Source: Bacteroidales bacterium (GTDB lineage: Bacteria > Bacteroidota > Bacteroidia > Bacteroidales > P3). From it: a stretch of DNA of 47,021 bases. Below, one piece after another: positions 8,329 through 16,552 of the stretch. The notes below the pieces were generated by a model. That model did not search any database. It was not told the DNA's origin and saw only the letters and a list, made by a program, of their open reading frames with translations. The position numbers and the translations under genes were made by a program. The stretch is from contig JAFTBM010000049.1 in NCBI GenBank assembly GCA_017455205.1, positions 1 to 47,021 on the forward strand, given 5' to 3'. Each line of letters starts with the position of its first letter. Position 1 is the first letter of the stretch.

Positions 8329-9452
8329 CGGTCGGAGTAGGCATGCATTAGACTCTCCCACAGCAGGTCTGCGGTCTTATCCCAACTAAACAGCGTGCGC
8401 TGCTTGCGACCTTTCTCCACAAGGGCATCACGCATCGCCGCATCCTGCAATTCCATGATGGCTTGTGCAATATCTTCTGGCGAATGGGGATTAATATAGC
8501 GAGCGGCATCGCCTCCCACCTCTGGCATGGAAGTGGTAGACGAACATATCACTGGCACTTCAGCGTGCATGGCTTCAAGTATCGGAATACCGAAGCCTTC
8601 AAACAACGAGGGATAAACGAGCATTTCGGAGGCAGCTAATAGTGAGGAGAGTTCCTGCGTCTCTTGACGACCCACGAAGACCACATCCTCCTTGTGCTGC
8701 ATCTGCCCATAGGCGGTGGCCAATTCCTCGCCCCACCACGCACGGCTTCCTGCCACCACAAGCTTCAGGCTCCTTTGGTCGGCATCTTTCACCCTGTCGA
8801 ATGCCAACAGGAGGTTGGCGAGGTTTTTCCTCCGCAGAATGGTGCTGATGAATATCAGATAAGGATGCCCTTCGGTATACTTGCTGCGCACATGCTCTTT
8901 CTCTGCTTCGGAAAGGGGGTGGTAAGCCTCGTGTGCACCATCGTAGACCACATCAATCTTGTCCAGTGGCACACCATAAGTGGCCGCAATATCGCACTTG
9001 GAATACTCCGACACCGTCGCCACACGGGATGCTTTCCGTGCAAAGCGTGGGAAGAAGTATTTCATATATCGCTGATGCGAGGGGCGAAGGTTGTCTGTGG
9101 CATGCTCGAAATTCAAGTCGTGGATGACACTCAACGTAGGCACACCCGTGTGCAACGGCATCATTCCATCGGGCGAAAGGTAAAGGTCAATGTGGTGGTG
9201 CTTCAGAGCCCAAGGTGTAGCCACTTCAAAATAAAGCTGCCACAGCAGAGGGTGGCGAGCCTGCGGGCAGAGGACTACAGGCACCACATTGCTGGCATAG
9301 AGGAACTCGGGCGATGGCCGTCGGTCAAACAGCAGGTAGAACTGATGTTCGGGGTGCGACTGCACTATGCGGCGTGTAGTTTCGGCGGTGAACCAACCGA
9401 TGCCGTCGAGGCGGTGGGGCAGAAGCAGCCGTGTGTTAATGGCTATCCGCAT
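8325..9452 (-). CDS. GT4-family glycosyltransferase
   Basis: 375 residues, GT-B fold. The N-terminal half begins MRIAINTRLLLPHRLDGIGW, with the glycine-containing acceptor-side loop. The C-terminal half has STILRRKNLANLLLAF and the EX7E motif EGFGIPILE in YPSLFEGFGIPILEAM, typical of retaining GT4 enzymes (mannosyl or related transfer from nucleotide sugars). It starts 2 nt after the purN stop and its stop overlaps the next start by 4 nt, so the three genes are co-translated. The substrate cannot be told from sequence; a role in envelope polysaccharide or glycoprotein assembly is inferred. Confidence 0.93.
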   Translation of the reverse strand: MRIAINTRLLLPHRLDGIGWFTAETTRRIVQSHPEHQFYLLFDRRPSPEFLYASNVVPVVLCPQARHPLLWQLYFEVATPWALKHHHIDLYLSPDGMMPLHTGVPTLSVIHDLNFEHATDNLRPSHQRYMKYFFPRFARKASRVATVSEYSKCDIAATYGVPLDKIDVVYDGAHEAYHPLSEAEKEHVRSKYTEGHPYLIFISTILRRKNLANLLLAFDRVKDADQRSLKLVVAGSRAWWGEELATAYGQMQHKEDVVFVGRQETQELSSLLAASEMLVYPSLFEGFGIPILEAMHAEVPVICSSTTSMPEVGGDAARYINPHSPEDIAQAIMELQDAAMRDALVEKGRKQRTLFSWDKTADLLWESLMHAYSDR

Positions 9453-9454
9453 AA

Positions 9455-10036
9455 CTACTGCTGGCGATGTATCGTCTCGTCTATCACACGGGGGAAATAC
9501 TCCTTTTCCAGCAGGTGTATCTTTGCAGCAAGGGTGTCGGGCGTATCATCCGATGCCACCTCGCATTTCGCCTGAAATAGCATGGTGCCACAATCGTAGC
9601 GATTGTCTACAATATGGATGGTGATACCACTCTCCTTTTCGCCATGCTCCACAACTGCTTCATGCACATGGTGGCCATACATCCCCTTCCCCCCATATTT
9701 TGGCAGCAGCGCGGGGTGAATATTGATAACCCTGTTGGGATAAGCTTCCAATATAGCCTCTGGCACCAACCACAGGAAACCTGCCAAGATTACCCAGTCC
9801 ACCTCTCTCTGGCGCAGATAGTCGAGCACAGCCGAGCTTTGATAAAAATCTTTCCACCCGAAGTAATGACCTTCAATGCCGAGATTTCTTGCCCTTTGGG
9901 CAATAAATGCATCTTTCTTGTTGTAGATGATGCAAGCCACCTCCACATCGTCGCGCCCCGCGAAGTATTCGCTTATCTGCTGTGCATTAGTACCGTTCCC
10001 CGATCCCAGGATGGCCAGTCGAATAATATTTCCCAT
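9455..10036 (-). CDS. purN: Phosphoribosylglycinamide formyltransferase
   Basis: Transfers a formyl group from 10-formyltetrahydrofolate to GAR, the third step of purine synthesis. The 193-residue product has GSGNGTNAQ (11-19), NIHPALLP with Asn105 and His107, SGITIH, and Asp144 in HIVDNRYDCG, matching the E. coli catalytic triad (Asn106, His108, Asp144). The start at 10036 is chosen over the in-frame ATG at 10054 because the family begins right before the first beta strand and the promoter at 10071 would leave almost no leader for the longer form. It is the first gene of an operon with a glycosyltransferase and an OmpA-like protein, an unusual pairing. Confidence 0.95.
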   Translation of the reverse strand: MGNIIRLAILGSGNGTNAQQISEYFAGRDDVEVACIIYNKKDAFIAQRARNLGIEGHYFGWKDFYQSSAVLDYLRQREVDWVILAGFLWLVPEAILEAYPNRVINIHPALLPKYGGKGMYGHHVHEAVVEHGEKESGITIHIVDNRYDCGTMLFQAKCEVASDDTPDTLAAKIHLLEKEYFPRVIDETIHRQQ

Positions 10037-10070
10037 AGTTAAGCGATCTAACATTTGCTTTTTCCAAATG

Positions 10071-10102
10071 CAAATTTACACAAAAAAACCGAAACACCCC
10101 AA
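10071..10102 (-). promoter_or_regulatory. Promoter of the purN operon
   Basis: Minus-strand TTG (complement of 10100-10102), 21 nt, then TAAATTTG with CA (complement of 10071-10078). This fits the Bacteroidetes consensus and gives a leader of about 28 nt to the 10036 ATG. Confidence 0.65.
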
Positions 10103-10138
10103 CCTTTCTTCCCCCCTTTCTTTGCGTTTACCATCAAT

Positions 10139-10527
10139 AGTGCCCTAAACGTTTTAGCTGACAATCACCGCTGGGAGCTGTAGCTGCAAGGCGTTTGAGG
10201 CATCCCGCGAGCAGAGGTGCTGCTGGTAAGGACTTGGCGCGTGTTTGCTCCGTGCATGGTCCGTGGTTGGTTCGTGTTAAGTCCGACTCCACTCGGAGGT
10301 GACACGGACCTGACACGGAGTTGACACGGAGATGACACGGACCAAGTGGCAATGGAGAATTGAAAATTGAGAATTGAAAATTATCCCTGTGAATTGCTGA
10401 TTACGGTTGTCACTTTTGCGTCCTGCGGCTGGTTTCAGTTGTCAGAGAAAGTCCGGACACTCCACGTCTCTACACAAGAAAATAATCTTCCCAACTGCGG
10501 CATTTCCGATAAAACGTTTAGGACACT
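10139..10527. repeat. Non-coding segment bounded by 18-bp imperfect inverted repeats
   Basis: AGTGCCCTAAACGTTTTA at 10139-10156 and its near-perfect complement (one mismatch) at 10510-10527 enclose 353 nt with no gene. A related, more degraded copy (ttgtcagagaaagtccggacact) lies at about 10439-10461. Inside are an 11-bp-period array (10300-10343) and runs of gaattgaaaattgagaattg (about 10357-10380). The layout suggests a small non-autonomous element or a decayed insertion, but no transposase or clear target duplication is visible. Confidence 0.5.
10300..10343. repeat. 11-bp-period array, four units
   Basis: Four contiguous 11-mers: tgacacggacc, tgacacggagt, tgacacggaga, tgacacggacc. They are preceded by aagtccgactccactcggagg and followed by aagt. 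A near-identical block is at 35762-35805 and a diverged one at 16221-16275. Confidence 0.9.
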
Positions 10528-10584
10528 GCTGGTTTATCCTGGGCATTTTCTTGCTTTCTTTATTTCCAGTTGAGAATTTTTGCG

Positions 10585-10592
10585 TACCTTTG
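10585..10592 (+). promoter_or_regulatory. -7 box upstream of the poly-C lipoprotein gene
   Basis: TACCTTTG followed by CACC is a perfect TAnnTTTG box; the -33 region is only T-rich. Transcription would begin near 10599, about 29 nt before the ATG at 10628. Confidence 0.65.
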
Positions 10593-10647
10593 CACCGCAA
10601 TTGAGGAACGGCATAAGGACACGTATTATGCGTAAGTTGTTGATTAT

Positions 10648-10660
10648 CCCCCCCCCCCCC
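10648..10660 (+). repeat. 13-C homopolymer inside the 5' end of a reading frame
   Basis: Thirteen consecutive C residues seven codons into a frame that starts ATGCGTAAGTTGTTG at 10628. As sequenced the frame stops at TAA 10673-10675. With 12 (or 15) C it runs without interruption into the lipoprotein gene read from 10719. A candidate slipped-strand phase switch, or a homopolymer length error in the assembly. Confidence 0.9.
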
Positions 10661-10718
10661 AAGCGAGGGATGTAATGGTGTAGCCCACAAGCATCATCGC
10701 GGCGGCAAGCCGCAGCGG

Positions 10719-11309
10719 GTGCTGGTGGCAGTGGCGGCGTTGCTATTGGCCGCAGGGTGCATCAAGGATAGTGGAGAGACTGTTTTACTTCCCGTCAGGC
10801 CCACGGCGGTACCCAAATGGGCGATGAGCAAAGAGGTGCGACAAGTGGTGGAGGAATACATGCCCATCTACGAGGGCAATCATCCCCCCAATGTCGAAGG
10901 CTGCTACTGGGTATCCCCCGTGCAGTTGCTGTATGCGTCCGACGGCTGCGATGCCGAGTTCTACGACATGCTTTTTTCGGTGGGAAGTCCCGATGGCATG
11001 GGGCGCACCCCCTACCGCGAGCGTCAGCACCACGTGTCGGGCGATGGCACGCCAGCCTGCATTGTGGGACACGCCGATTGTTTCACGCTCTACACCCTCG
11101 AGCAGGTAGATATGGCCGAGGGTGAAGTCACCTACCAGACGATGACCATCGTCTCGGGGCGTAAACGTGCGGAAGGCATCGTCGACTATCGGCTGGCGCT
11201 GATTATGGTGGAGAAAAGTGCCGACCACGGCCTGCTGGCCGACCAGCAGGTGGTGCGCATCTTTGCCGACGGCGACGGAATAGCCAGAGAAACGGAGGAA
11301 CGCCCATGA
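10719..11309 (+). CDS. Uncharacterised lipoprotein, out of frame with its start codon (candidate phase-variable)
   Basis: 196 residues from the in-frame GTG. It opens VLVAVAALLLAAGC, a lipobox with the Cys at 14, but with no basic n-region. Removing one C from the 13-C tract fuses the frame to ATG 10628, giving MRKLLIIPPPP, then a basic segment (HKHHRGGKPQR) directly before the hydrophobic core. No other ATG lies in this frame between the tract and 10719, so the true start is very likely 10628 and the sequenced allele is OFF. The mature part has no family I recognise; it contains PTAVPKWAMSKEVRQVVEEY and several Cys/Trp/Tyr-rich strands. Its stop overlaps the next start (ATGA at 11306), so the switch could also affect the downstream genes. 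Confidence 0.75.
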   Translation: MLVAVAALLLAAGCIKDSGETVLLPVRPTAVPKWAMSKEVRQVVEEYMPIYEGNHPPNVEGCYWVSPVQLLYASDGCDAEFYDMLFSVGSPDGMGRTPYRERQHHVSGDGTPACIVGHADCFTLYTLEQVDMAEGEVTYQTMTIVSGRKRAEGIVDYRLALIMVEKSADHGLLADQQVVRIFADGDGIARETEERP

Positions 11310-12097
11310 AGCAGACCCACGCGGCAAAGGCTCTCATCGCAGTGGCCATCGCCCTGCTTTTGGCCACCAATGTGCAGGCTCAAGGACGGCGACACTTGCA
11401 GGCATTCTCGGCTGGGGCAAAAGTGGCTGCAGGGCTGACTGATATGCACCTCACAGCAGAATGCTACGAGATGTATAGCCACCACCCCGTACCCGAAGGA
11501 GGCTTCGGCGGCTGGCTGCAATGGCGCTCTTCGCAAGGAATCACCCTTCGGGCAGAAGCCATGATGCACACACCAGGTGCTCACCTCACATGGGACGACA
11601 TCGACTATCAGTTGCGGGAATATGCACTGGGTCTTAGGCTCTACTTTCAAGTGGACATCCCAGTCGACTATTCGTTTGCCCTTTTCTACATCGCAGCTGC
11701 CCCTGGATTGAACAGCATCCTCGGCGGCGATGTACGCTTCACCTCCGATGCCACTGGCGATGTGGCGATGGCACTCAACACCAGCGACACCCGCTCCGCC
11801 GACCTCGACCTCTACATCGGTCTCGGTGCCGAAATGCCACTCGCCGCAGGCAGCCGCAGCTATCCCGTGGCCATCGAAGTGGGCTACCATTGGGGACTGC
11901 GAAACAGCTTCTCGGGCATCGATATGAATGAACTGACAGTGCTCAACCGCACCATCAACACTTGGCCTGCCACTGGCGACCGCCTACGCCGAGGCTTCGA
12001 GCTCTCGGTGCGCATAGGCATCCCCTTCGGCGGGAAAGTCCACATCGCACGCCGCCGCCCCACCGCACGGTTCTCGCGGCGCGAATGTGGGCAGTGA
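11306..12097 (+). CDS. Secreted outer-membrane beta-barrel-like protein
   Basis: 263 residues. Signal peptide MKQTHAAKALIAVAIALLLATNVQA, cleavage before Q26. The body alternates short amphipathic strands (FGGWLQWRSSQGITLRAEAM, YALGLRLYFQVDI, FALFYIAAAPGLNSIL, YPVAIEVGYHWGLRNSF, FELSVRIGIPF) as in 8-strand barrels of the PorT/OmpA type. After the last strand comes an arginine-rich tail (ARRRPTARFSRR), unusual for a barrel end. It overlaps the preceding lipoprotein gene by 4 bp and is followed by the T9SS protein gene, so it is probably part of one surface operon. No specific function assigned. Confidence 0.85.
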   Translation: MKQTHAAKALIAVAIALLLATNVQAQGRRHLQAFSAGAKVAAGLTDMHLTAECYEMYSHHPVPEGGFGGWLQWRSSQGITLRAEAMMHTPGAHLTWDDIDYQLREYALGLRLYFQVDIPVDYSFALFYIAAAPGLNSILGGDVRFTSDATGDVAMALNTSDTRSADLDLYIGLGAEMPLAAGSRSYPVAIEVGYHWGLRNSFSGIDMNELTVLNRTINTWPATGDRLRRGFELSVRIGIPFGGKVHIARRRPTARFSRRECGQ

Positions 12098-12123
12098 ATG
12101 GTGAATAGTAAACTAAATGGCAC

Positions 12124-12657
12124 ATGACGAAAAAGACCAACAAAAAACACCCCGTAATGAAAACACCCATGACGAAGTGCGGCTGTGCCCTCCTCCTCCT
12201 TTTTGCAGCCGCAGCCACCGCCTCGGCACAGACAGCCATAGCTCCCAGTGGAGGCTACGCCACCGCTGGGAGCGGGAGCCTCAGCTTCACGCTCGGCCAG
12301 GTGGCCACTGCCTTCGCCCGTGGCCGCTTCACCAATATGCAGCTCCGCTCGCAAAGCATCAACGAGGGCGTGCAGCAGACCTATCAAGTGGAAGCCATCA
12401 GCGATAGCAAACGTGCCGACGCCCTGGCCGAGGTGCGCGTCTTCCCCAATCCGACGGTGGACGGCGTAACAGTGGAGGCAGCACCCGACCTGCCCCTCGG
12501 CTTCGTGCTCTATACCCTCTCTGGCAGCCGCCTCGCCGAAGGTGAACTCCCCGAAGGTGGATGCCATATCGACATGCTCCTGCTCCCCACTGGAGCCTAT
12601 ATGCTGCACCTCACCTCAGGCCAGGATTCCAAGAACTGGAAGATAGTGAAAAAATAA
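12124..12657 (+). CDS. Secreted protein with T9SS type A sorting domain
   Basis: 177 residues. A long basic n-region and hydrophobic core end in ATASAQ; an alternative ATG at 12157 (MKTPMTKCGCALLLL) gives a more ordinary signal peptide and may be the real start. The middle has APSGGYATAGSGSLSFTLGQV, a short beta segment often found before sorting domains. The last ~75 residues form a type A C-terminal domain: VRVFPNPTVDGVTVEA, FVLYTLSGSRLAEGEL, LPTGAYMLHLTSG, WKIVKK. The protein would cross the outer membrane by the type IX system and be attached to the surface. It carries little besides the signal and sorting domain. Confidence 0.9.
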   Translation: MTKKTNKKHPVMKTPMTKCGCALLLLFAAAATASAQTAIAPSGGYATAGSGSLSFTLGQVATAFARGRFTNMQLRSQSINEGVQQTYQVEAISDSKRADALAEVRVFPNPTVDGVTVEAAPDLPLGFVLYTLSGSRLAEGELPEGGCHIDMLLLPTGAYMLHLTSGQDSKNWKIVKK

Positions 12658-12692
12658 TCCGCAAACTGACAACCAGGAAAATAAACAACACA

Positions 12693-15600
12693 ATGATGAA
12701 ACATATCCTTTCAACGGGCATCCGCCTGGCTGTGACCCTGCTGGCTCTGCTACCAGCAGCCACATCCCTTGCCCAAGCCCCGCAAGGCTTCACCTACCAA
12801 GCCGTAGTCTGCAACGCCATGGGTCGCATAGTGAGCAACAGCACCGTGGGCGTGCGCATCAGCATCCTGCAAGGCTCCGAAAACGGCACCGCCGTCTACA
12901 CCGACGAGCAGCAAGTGCGCACCAACGAGAATGGCCTCTTCACCCTCATCGTGGGTAGCACCACTCAACCCTTGAGCCGTATCGACTGGGCACACGGCCC
13001 CTTCTACCTCCGCAGCGAGGTAGACCCCACTGGCGGAAGCAACTACGACATCGTGGCCACCGAACGCATCTTCTCCGTCCCCTACGCCATCCACAGCCGT
13101 GTGGCCGACAGCCTCTCCAGTCGCGCCTACTACCATGAAACCGACCCCCTCTTCTCCGCCTGGGACAAGAACTACTACGACCTCACCAACCGCCCCAACA
13201 TCTTCAGCGGACGCTACGACGACCTCACTGGCAAACCCATCTTCGCTCCTATCGCCCTCAGCGGTAGCTACAACGACCTGCGCGACAAACCTCTCCTCTT
13301 CTCGGGCAACTATGCCGACCTCGCTGGCAAACCCGCCATCCCACAGCGCATAAGCGAACTCATCAACGACGCTGGCTACCTCACCTCCTTCACCGAGCAG
13401 CAAGTCCTCACCATCAGCCACGACACCCTCTTCCTCACTGGTGGCTCCTTCGTCGTGCTACCAGCCTCGGGTGCCACCATTCGCTATGCCGACAGCACCG
13501 CCCGAGCCATCGCCGACAGCACAGCCAAGTCCAAGACCGACAGCCTCGGCCTCCTCTTCCCCACCGTGCCGACCCGTGTCAGTGCCTTCATCAACGACGC
13601 TGGCTACCTCACCTCATTCACCGAGCAGCAAGTCCTCACCATCGGCCACGACACCCTCTTCCTCACCGGCGGCAGCTATGTGAAGCTTCCTGCAGGCTTC
13701 AGCGGCGACTGGAACGACCTTGCCAACCGACCCGTCCTCTTCTCTGGCAACTATGACGACCTCACAGGCAAGCCCACCATCCCCACCCGCGTCAGCGACC
13801 TCACCAACGACGCTGGCTACCTAACCTCCTTCACCGAGCAGCAAACCCTTGGCGACGTGGCCACACTGAACAACAATGTGAACTCCCAGATAAAGAGTCT
13901 CACCGACCCCACTGACCCGCAAGATGCCGTCAACCTCCGCACCCTCACCGCTGCGATTGCCGACCTCACCCACCGCTACGACTCACTTCTCGCCCGCCAG
14001 GCACGAACCATTGACTCGTTGCGCCACGTCGTGGCGAATGGCGGCGGTTCTGACGAGACCATTGTACCACCAGGAGCCATACCATCGCAATTCAGCGTAG
14101 CCGCCGACCGCAAAGTGTATTTTTCAAAGGGCAACCTGCAATACAACGCTGCTCAAGGCACTCACTCCACCGCCGACGGTAGTACCGCCCAAGGCATATG
14201 GCGCTTGGCCGAACACCAGTACGACTACATCGGCACTGCAAACAACAATGCTTCCTCCACCTACAACGGCTGGATAGACCTCTTCGGCTGGGGAACCAGC
14301 GGATGGAACAGTGGCGCGGTGGCCTACCAACCCTGGAGTACCTCCACCAATAACGCCGACTACTACCCTGGGGGTGACTATACTAACAGCCTGACGGGCA
14401 GCTTCGCCAACGCCGACTGGGGCGTATACAACGCCATCAGCAACGGTTGCAACACTCCCGGACAATGGCGCACACCGACCCGAGATGAGTGGATCTACCT
14501 GCTCACTACCCGTGCAGCCTCCACCGTGAACGGCACTGCCAACGCCCGCTACGCCAAAGCTACCGTTGCAGGATGCTACGGAATTATTGTCTTTCCTGAT
14601 GTCTATTCACACCCGGCAGTACTTTTATCCCCAACTAACATCAATGTGTCCAGCGGGGCATTCACCCTGAACAACTACAGCGTAGACCAGTGGTCGTTAA
14701 TGGAAGCGGCTGGCTGTGTATTCCTTCCACTGGCAGGCTATCGGTACAGCACCAACATTAACGACATCACCTCCACATGGCGTTCTGGGAACTACTGGTC
14801 TTCCACATATCGCAACAATATTGATGCCTGCAATCTAGATATATACGAGACAACTGTCAATCCTGCTGACGACGAAGACGATGAACGCTGCTACGGGATG
14901 TCAATCCGTCTAGTGCAGGACTTTACACCATCCTGCACTACCACCACGGGCGACACCACGGCCACGGCTTGCGACAGCTTCACCTGGCACGGCGACACCT
15001 ATACTAACACCCCCTCCACTGCTCCCACCTATACCCATACCAATGCCGCAGGTTGCGATAGCGTGGTAACTTTACACTTGACGATAAATAATTCCACCAC
15101 AGGCGACACCGCGGCCACCGCTACGGGCAGCTTCACCTGGCACGGCACTACCTACACCGAAACTCCGGCCACCGCTCCCACCTTCACCCTCACCAACGCC
15201 GCAGGCTGCGACAGCATAGTTACCCTCCACCTCACCATCACCCCACTTATCGTCAATGGCGCACTGCCAGGCACTTTCACCGTGGCCAGCGGCAGAATGG
15301 TGCACTTCTCGCAAGGCAACCTGCAATATATTGCCACCCAAGGATCGCACGCTGTCTATGGCGGCGGTACCGCACAAGGCACCTGGCGATTCGCCGAACA
15401 TCAATATGACTACATCGGCTCGCCCAACGGCAATGCTTCTTCATCCTACAGCGGCTGGATCGACCTCTTCGGCTGGGGAACCAGCGGCTGGGACAAATAC
15501 ACCACCTCCTACCAACCCTACCACACCACCACTGGTCCTTACGACTACAGCTCCTCCAACAGCAACCTTACTGGAAGCTACGCCAAGGCCGACTGGGGCG

Positions 15601-16094
15601 TATACAATGCCATAAGCAACGGGGGCAACACCCCAGGCCAATGGCGGACACTGCTCGAAAGCGAATGGGCATACGTATTCAACTCCCGCACCAACACCAC
15701 CCTCAACGGAGTGGCTAACGCACGCTATGCCAAGGCTGTGGTCAATGGAATCAAAGGCGTGGTACTTTTCCCCGACAATTATGCCCACCCCACAGGCGTA
15801 AAACTCCCCGAAGGCATCAATTCCAGCAACAGCACTGGTTGGAATAGCAACAGCTACACCACCGCTGACTGGACACAAATGGAAGCGGCGGGCTGTGTGT
15901 TCCTCCCCGCTGCAGGCACACGCTACGGGACGAGCGTGAGCAATGTCGGAACAGAAGGCCACTACTGGTCAGCCTCCTACTACCCCTGGGGGACTTACTA
16001 CTCCGTATCCATCAACTTCTCAAACAACAGCATCTCAACATCCAACGCTGGCTTCCAGTACTACGGCTTCTCCATCCGCTTGGTAAAAGAATAA
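12693..16094 (+). CDS. Large modular secreted protein with tail-fibre-like repeats and two FISUMP-like domains
   Basis: 1133 residues from ATG 12693; the frame continues upstream but MMKHILSTGIRLAVTLLALL is the natural signal peptide start. Order: signal (1-26); a beta domain opening QGFTYQAVVCNAMGRIV; a region (about 145-400) of repeats of the kind SGSYNDLRDKP and NDAGYLTSFTEQQVLTI, as in tail-fibre-like proteins; a short helical linker; a FISUMP-like domain (about 461-746: GNLQYN, AEHQYDYIG, GWIDLFGWGTSGW, GMSIRLVQ); two CDSFTWHG...GCDSVVTLHLTI repeats (about 747-849); and a second FISUMP-like domain (853-1133). No T9SS sorting domain is seen, although the gene before it encodes one. Long stretches repeat nearly exactly at DNA level. 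Probably a surface or extracellular adhesin; ligand unknown. Confidence 0.88.
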   Translation: MMKHILSTGIRLAVTLLALLPAATSLAQAPQGFTYQAVVCNAMGRIVSNSTVGVRISILQGSENGTAVYTDEQQVRTNENGLFTLIVGSTTQPLSRIDWAHGPFYLRSEVDPTGGSNYDIVATERIFSVPYAIHSRVADSLSSRAYYHETDPLFSAWDKNYYDLTNRPNIFSGRYDDLTGKPIFAPIALSGSYNDLRDKPLLFSGNYADLAGKPAIPQRISELINDAGYLTSFTEQQVLTISHDTLFLTGGSFVVLPASGATIRYADSTARAIADSTAKSKTDSLGLLFPTVPTRVSAFINDAGYLTSFTEQQVLTIGHDTLFLTGGSYVKLPAGFSGDWNDLANRPVLFSGNYDDLTGKPTIPTRVSDLTNDAGYLTSFTEQQTLGDVATLNNNVNSQIKSLTDPTDPQDAVNLRTLTAAIADLTHRYDSLLARQARTIDSLRHVVANGGGSDETIVPPGAIPSQFSVAADRKVYFSKGNLQYNAAQGTHSTADGSTAQGIWRLAEHQYDYIGTANNNASSTYNGWIDLFGWGTSGWNSGAVAYQPWSTSTNNADYYPGGDYTNSLTGSFANADWGVYNAISNGCNTPGQWRTPTRDEWIYLLTTRAASTVNGTANARYAKATVAGCYGIIVFPDVYSHPAVLLSPTNINVSSGAFTLNNYSVDQWSLMEAAGCVFLPLAGYRYSTNINDITSTWRSGNYWSSTYRNNIDACNLDIYETTVNPADDEDDERCYGMSIRLVQDFTPSCTTTTGDTTATACDSFTWHGDTYTNTPSTAPTYTHTNAAGCDSVVTLHLTINNSTTGDTAATATGSFTWHGTTYTETPATAPTFTLTNAAGCDSIVTLHLTITPLIVNGALPGTFTVASGRMVHFSQGNLQYIATQGSHAVYGGGTAQGTWRFAEHQYDYIGSPNGNASSSYSGWIDLFGWGTSGWDKYTTSYQPYHTTTGPYDYSSSNSNLTGSYAKADWGVYNAISNGGNTPGQWRTLLESEWAYVFNSRTNTTLNGVANARYAKAVVNGIKGVVLFPDNYAHPTGVKLPEGINSSNSTGWNSNSYTTADWTQMEAAGCVFLPAAGTRYGTSVSNVGTEGHYWSASYYPWGTYYSVSINFSNNSISTSNAGFQYYGFSIRLVKE

Positions 16095-16552
16095 AGGAGA
16101 CTCAACTTGCCCAACGACCCTGCCCTGCTGCCTGCTTTGGAAATGCCCATTTAGGGCGTTGGCAGCGGGGAGGCACCCGCAGGGCAGGTACACCGCAAAT
16201 GAGCCGTATCCTCCCCGCCCGAATACGGACTTGATACGGAGCGGATACGGAGTGGATACGGAGCGGATACGGAGCGGGTGGCTCTCCAAAATTGAAAATT
16301 GAGAATTAACCCCACAAAAAAGGAAGGGGCTGAAGATGGGGAATTGAGAATTGAAAATTGAGAATTGAAAAAAGAAGCAACCCGGATGGTTGGGGCTAAA
16401 GGGAGACTCGCGACTGCTGCAAAAGAGGAGATGCAGAGGTGCAGAGGGTGTAGGGCTGAGGTGCAGAGGAGACGGGGAAGGAAGGCGGAGGGGGCGAAGA
16501 GGAACCGTGAAGGTAGGTTGGCGTAGGATTGAGGAAGAAGTTGGGGAGGGAG
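16095..16552. other. Intergenic region with inverted and 11-bp repeats
   Basis: Between the ends of two convergent genes. CCTGCCCTGC (16119-16128) pairs with GCAGGGCAGG (16179-16188), and gcccatttagggc lies between them; there is no T tract, so this is not a standard terminator. Then come the 11-bp array at 16221-16275 and two blocks of gaattgaaaattgagaattg (about 16290-16307 and 16340-16370). No reading frame here is convincing. Confidence 0.6.
16221..16275. repeat. 11-bp-period array, five units
   Basis: Five contiguous 11-mers: gaatacggact, tgatacggagc, ggatacggagt, ggatacggagc, ggatacggagc. It has the same period and a related core (ACGGA) to the arrays at 10300 and 35762. Confidence 0.9.

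Noticed and set aside
10560-10630. Invertible promoter at the poly-C lipoprotein gene
   Set aside because: No inverted repeats closely flank the promoter and no recombinase gene is nearby; the 10139/10510 repeats lie entirely upstream of it.
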